From positions 1 through 28,168 of IMG/VR virus record IMGVR_UViG_3300012954_000052: DNA of 28,168 bases, one strand, 5' to 3'. Below the pieces are notes generated by a model that saw only the letters and a program-made list of their open reading frames with translations, was not told the origin of the DNA and ran no database searches. Shown here one piece after another: positions 24,548-28,168 of this stretch. Position 1 is the first letter of the stretch, and every line of letters begins with the position of its first letter. The translations under genes were made by a program, and so were the position numbers. The stretch comes from a virus.

Positions 24548-25488
24548 AAATTATCGTTCCCCAGTTTAATTCTTAATTTAAGTTTATAGTCATATTGTTG
24601 CGCTGAATTTATCAATTGTTCAATTTCATCTTCCATAAGATCGTTTAAGTCTTTATCCCCAGGAGGAAATGCGATTTTAACAGGTATGGAATATTGCGCT
24701 AGGGCTTCTGCTATTTTTAGCGCTTTCTTTTTTGCGTCTCTATCCAATATCAAAATCACAGGAGTGCAATTTTCGACGATCCTTTGAAACAGCAAACTTT
24801 CTTTACTTAATGTTGAACCTAACAGACAGGTCTTATTGCGCTTTACTTTTACAAGATCTAGCGGACCTTCAGCCAAAAGAAGCGGTGATGTCCAATCCAC
24901 GTCTATTTCGTTAAAGACAAGAGAATTTCTTGGAGCACTTAAGTTCTTGTATCTAAAACTATTTTCTGGATCAATACTTCGGCCGGTTATATAGTTTAGC
25001 TCACCATCTCGATCAAAACTGGTTATGATTAGTCTTCTACTCCAAGCGAATTCATTTGAATAACCTACCCGCATTGACCAGAGTGTGGTTTTATTAAAAC
25101 CTCTGCTAAGAGCATACCTTGTAACAGCTTTCCAATTTGGGTCAGATCTGTTGCCGTTGGCAATAAGCTTAAAGTCATTCGGCAACTCTACTTCAATTTT
25201 TTCCTCTTGAGGATCATCGCTTGTCTTCTTATTAATTGATGCGTGGTTTTCAAGATACTCTGCAACCTTCTCTGGCTTTTCTTTTTTGATGAGCTTTGCA
25301 AGTCCTCGACCTTTTTCATCACAAACCCAACAGTGATAAACGTCAGTGTCGATGATAATGCACATCTTACTTTTACCAGGTTTTCCACAATACGGACACC
25401 GAACGGAAATTTCTGTTCCGTCGCGAGAATGTATTACGTCTTTAAATACAGACGAAAGAAAGGATGTTTTTGTTTTTGCAGCTAGCAT
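24544..25488 (-). CDS. DNA primase (zinc finger plus Toprim)
   Basis: A 314-residue primase. A zinc-binding domain comes first, with C31-P-Y-C34 and H52-C53-W-V-C56. The Toprim fold follows: EGPLD (207-211), LDRD (248-251), and GDKDLND (277-283), the acidic residues that bind metal. It makes RNA primers for lagging-strand synthesis, acting with a helicase that is not in this window. Length and layout fit the stand-alone T4 gp61 type rather than the fused T7 gp4 type, but similarity to gp61 itself was not established. A TATAAT-like hexamer lies shortly upstream, without a good -35. The stop overlaps the next start by 4 nt. Confidence 0.88.
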   Translation of the reverse strand: MLAAKTKTSFLSSVFKDVIHSRDGTEISVRCPYCGKPGKSKMCIIIDTDVYHCWVCDEKGRGLAKLIKKEKPEKVAEYLENHASINKKTSDDPQEEKIEVELPNDFKLIANGNRSDPNWKAVTRYALSRGFNKTTLWSMRVGYSNEFAWSRRLIITSFDRDGELNYITGRSIDPENSFRYKNLSAPRNSLVFNEIDVDWTSPLLLAEGPLDLVKVKRNKTCLLGSTLSKESLLFQRIVENCTPVILILDRDAKKKALKIAEALAQYSIPVKIAFPPGDKDLNDLMEDEIEQLINSAQQYDYKLKLRIKLGNDNL

Positions 25489-25502
25489 ACAGTATTATAA
25501 CG

Positions 25503-26069
25503 CTAACAGTTTGATTTTACAAAACCTGATTTAGCGACTACATAAGAGTCCGCAATGTCATAACAACTTGGTGCGGGTACTATCAAACCTTTTCTTGGGC
25601 CAGACTTGAGCGTTTTTGTTGGCCAGTCAAATCTAGGTATTTCTTTTTTAACCCAAGAAAGAATCTGCTCCTTTGTACTGATGCCACACAATTTTTCTCT
25701 TTGGATCTTTATCCCTAAAGTCTTACGTGCATGATTAGCATTAATCATGTTTGGGTCAAAATTAAAAACGCTTAAACAGGCGTATTGTATCATTCCATTA
25801 AACGATGAAAGTTTTGCCATGGTCTGAGCAGACGATCCACCTTTTGCAAACATCATGAACGGTTCTTCTATCCAAACGGAACCAATGTGATATCTGCTAT
25901 TTATTTGTTTTAGAACGTGGTGAAACTGTTCTGCTTTTTGCACAGTTGATTTTTTCTTGTCTAGATCGCAAAAACCAGATTCTATTTGCTCGCCATCTTC
26001 CTTTAAAACCGTATATCCAATGATGTTTGTAGAAACATCTAACCCTAATAAATTTCCACTAAAAGTCAA
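25503..26069 (-). CDS. RuvC-like Holliday junction resolvase
   Basis: A 188-residue RNase H-fold nuclease. It begins LLGLDVSTNIIGYTVL with Asp11, continues with WIEEPFMMF carrying Glu68 or Glu69, and ends with CYDIADSYVVAKSG carrying Asp171 and Asp174: the D-E-D-D set of RuvC-type enzymes. These cut four-way DNA junctions. In T4 this job is done by the unrelated endonuclease VII (gp49), so debranching before packaging may be handled here by a RuvC-type enzyme instead. It overlaps the previous gene by 11 nt and precedes the primase by 14 nt, grouping it with recombination genes. A few related nucleases of this fold have other substrates. Confidence 0.85.
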   Translation of the reverse strand: MTFSGNLLGLDVSTNIIGYTVLKEDGEQIESGFCDLDKKKSTVQKAEQFHHVLKQINSRYHIGSVWIEEPFMMFAKGGSSAQTMAKLSSFNGMIQYACLSVFNFDPNMINANHARKTLGIKIQREKLCGISTKEQILSWVKKEIPRFDWPTKTLKSGPRKGLIVPAPSCYDIADSYVVAKSGFVKSNC

Positions 26070-28168
26070 ATTTCACCCTAAATAAATACTTGTCGTTAAT
26101 TCTTTTAATAACAGGTTGTGCCATCCTAGCTTTTGCGACAACATTTAAATTCGAATCATGGAAGTTTAGTGTTGATAAATACATAAAACTTTTTGCTTCT
26201 TCATTAACGTCTGCGAACGGCTTAAAGGTATTATAGTTTGGATTGCTAGAAGAGTTAAATACACTTCTCGGCACTGGGACAAGTAATTCTAAAATATGGG
26301 TGTTTTGAACTCCCTGAAATTCTAATTCAAAGTTATGAGACCCAAAATTAAATAGATGAGGTGACTTAAGTGCAATAATACCGTCTTCATAATAAACGGA
26401 TCCGGCAAAATTAGAAGTTGAAAGAGATCCACTAGTATCACACCTGATTATGTTTCCATAACCGTCGTCGCACAAAGTAGTACGCATTCGGTAATCATTT
26501 CCTTTAACAAATCTCGAACCAACAGTAGATCCACCGCCTTGGTACATGTCAGATGTAAGCTTAATAGTACCAGGACGCATTCTATTGCCATAGAACAATG
26601 TCGGTATGGAAAACATAACAACCATATTTGAAGAGCGCTCTGATGCACCAATTAAACCATAATCTTCCGGATCAAAGAATCGCTGAGATGGAATTGTCAC
26701 AGGGTTGTCTTTTGCTTTTGGAAGCGACTGAATCGGTGTAGTCATCTCCTGCAGAGTCGGGAACAACGAAGGAGGCTCTAGCTTTTCTGATTCACTATAT
26801 GTCCAGCCCTCATCTACAAATATCAATTGAGAATCAAACACGTTTCTAAAGTTTCCAAGATTTGTCAACCTTAGTATTTCCGGCCTTGTTTCATCAACAA
26901 CTGAGCCGGTTAGTTGGCTATCAGGATAAACATCATAAGTTCTTTTAAAGTCTCCATCGTCGCAAGGTAAAACTAGAAGGTTTGCACGCTGCTGTTCATC
27001 AAACAAACTAAGACTTTGGGAGAGTATGTGTTGGCTGCCAAAACCTGCAACATCGAAGGGTGCACCGTTTGTGTTGTCCATCATCGCATGAAGTATTGGA
27101 TAAGTACCATTTACAAAGTCTCTGAGAAAGGCCTTTGAATTCATTGTACAAATGCCACCAATATTAGAATGGTTTGTATTAAATGGCGAATCAAACCTTA
27201 CATTGTTGATGAATGCAGGAGCAACTTCAAAAAATTCTGAAAGTGTTGTTGACTGTGTGTTAGTATCATTCGGGCCGGAAAGGCCAGTGTCACCAGACAA
27301 AGCATAATATTGCATTGGTGGTGAATCTGAAGAATATAGTACCGGTGCGTGAAACAGTAGACCAGAGGATGACGTAACAGCTGTTCCCAAATTTGATTTA
27401 ATATCTTTAAGAGAACGATAGTTGTTAGAAATTTTTATCTCGTGGATTTCAGCGTCTAACGGATTTACAAATCCGTACCTGTTTGTAACTAGTTCGGATG
27501 CATTGTTTGCAGAGCCAGTAAAGAAAGCGCCTAAAACCAGGAAATCTCTTGCTTGAGATAAACCGGTTGCTACAGTAAAGCTTCCAGTGGGTTCAAATGT
27601 ACCAGCCACCCTGCCATCAATTACGAAAGATCCGGTAGCGTTGTTTTCTGTTTCAGAAAATCTAATTGAACAATCATGCCAATAAGAAGATGTTATCATC
27701 GGAACAGATTGATATACCTGTTTAGCTCCTCTGTCTGCGTTAGAAACATCTACATTAATAGTGCTCGGAGCTATAGAGCCAGTAGCGTCGGTGCCCATTT
27801 GAAACAAGAGCTTGTAAGAATCTGGCCGATTTAAAGGATCGACTGTAGAGCCAGTAATCACAGATACTGCAAAAGCACCAGGAAGGTGCATGATAGTTCC
27901 TGCATCAGTAGGGTATCTATTAACCTTTAGCCTAAAATCAATTTGAAGGCTAGCAGTTGGAAGATACAGATTTGATGGACTTTGGTAGACTACAGCTGGA
28001 ATGTCAGAGCTGTTTGTTTTAAAGAAATTTAAGCAATGAAAATTTCCATAACCCCACTTAAAACCCGGTCGGCCGATTTCGTAAGCGGAGTCCAAAACAT
28101 TTCTAATGATTTCTTTTTTTCTAAATTCTTTTCCAGCAAAGTCTGTGCCTGGTAGGCTTCTTGAAATT
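26059..28168 (-). CDS. Large virion-type protein with LamG-like segment, 5' end outside window
   Basis: The frame is open to the last base of the window, so the start is missing; a TTG at 28095 is not needed and has no Shine-Dalgarno. The visible 702 residues begin around SRSLPGTDFAGKEFRKKEII. About residues 70-200 look like a concanavalin/LamG-type beta sandwich (LQIDFRLKVNRYPTDAG, then SYWHDCSIRF, then GSFVIDGRVAGTFE). The rest is beta-rich with many Ser, Asn and Gly, no catalytic motif and no membrane segment. LamG-like domains bind carbohydrate or act as spacers in phage tail and fibre proteins. A tail, fibre or head-fibre role is likely; it cannot be narrowed from this fragment. Confidence 0.82.
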   Translation of the reverse strand, partial: ISRSLPGTDFAGKEFRKKEIIRNVLDSAYEIGRPGFKWGYGNFHCLNFFKTNSSDIPAVVYQSPSNLYLPTASLQIDFRLKVNRYPTDAGTIMHLPGAFAVSVITGSTVDPLNRPDSYKLLFQMGTDATGSIAPSTINVDVSNADRGAKQVYQSVPMITSSYWHDCSIRFSETENNATGSFVIDGRVAGTFEPTGSFTVATGLSQARDFLVLGAFFTGSANNASELVTNRYGFVNPLDAEIHEIKISNNYRSLKDIKSNLGTAVTSSSGLLFHAPVLYSSDSPPMQYYALSGDTGLSGPNDTNTQSTTLSEFFEVAPAFINNVRFDSPFNTNHSNIGGICTMNSKAFLRDFVNGTYPILHAMMDNTNGAPFDVAGFGSQHILSQSLSLFDEQQRANLLVLPCDDGDFKRTYDVYPDSQLTGSVVDETRPEILRLTNLGNFRNVFDSQLIFVDEGWTYSESEKLEPPSLFPTLQEMTTPIQSLPKAKDNPVTIPSQRFFDPEDYGLIGASERSSNMVVMFSIPTLFYGNRMRPGTIKLTSDMYQGGGSTVGSRFVKGNDYRMRTTLCDDGYGNIIRCDTSGSLSTSNFAGSVYYEDGIIALKSPHLFNFGSHNFELEFQGVQNTHILELLVPVPRSVFNSSSNPNYNTFKPFADVNEEAKSFMYLSTLNFHDSNLNVVAKARMAQPVIKRINDKYLFRVKFDF

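Noticed and set aside
26059-28095. Start of the LamG-like gene at TTG 28095
   Set aside because: The frame continues without a stop to the window end and the TTG has no Shine-Dalgarno, so the gene is simply cut by the edge.

Overview
The window is one arm of a T4-like myovirus genome, probably from a marine or other aquatic phage. It is AT-rich, gene-dense and coded entirely on the minus strand, so transcription runs from base 28168 towards base 1. The virion genes are recognisable as T4 homologues: terminase gp17, portal gp20, prohead protease gp21, a scaffold in the gp22 position, major capsid protein gp23, neck proteins gp13 and gp14, tail terminator gp15 and tail sheath gp18. Many are much longer or more divergent than in T4, which suggests a deep-branching T4-like lineage. 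No host can be assigned from the sequence. There are no tRNAs, insertion sequences, CRISPR arrays or integration genes.

In transcription order: (1) 28168-26059, the 3' part of a large virion protein with a LamG-like segment. (2) 26069-21154, a replication and recombination block: a RuvC-like resolvase, a zinc-finger/Toprim primase, a 1045-residue protein joining the gp47 (Mre11/SbcD) nuclease and the gp46 (Rad50/SbcC) ATPase in one chain, and a small zinc-ribbon protein. (3) 21152-16319, packaging: an unknown 131-residue protein, gp17, gp20 and an unknown 282-residue protein. (4) 16329-9523, prohead formation: gp21, five small unknown proteins, a homologue of ribosomal protein bS21, the acidic scaffold and gp23. 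(5) 9522-7566, an accessory stretch cut up by strong intrinsic terminators, holding a 132-residue beta-rich protein, a sulfotransferase and a 103-residue coiled-coil protein. (6) 7565-1, neck and tail: gp13, gp14, gp15, a 1190-residue sheath, then the start of a second sheath-like paralogue cut by the window edge.

The genes are tightly coupled: many stops overlap the next start (TAATG, ATGA or 8-11 nt overlaps), and most starts follow an AGGAG-like Shine-Dalgarno. Variants of the T4 late box TATAAATA lie a short distance upstream of both sheath genes, gp13 and the 103-residue gene.

The most interesting points are the phage bS21 inside the prohead operon, the one-chain Mre11-Rad50 fusion, the tandem sheath paralogues (one with a large insertion), the sulfotransferase carried between capsid and neck genes, and LxE-type candidate prohead-protease sites near the N-termini of several head proteins.
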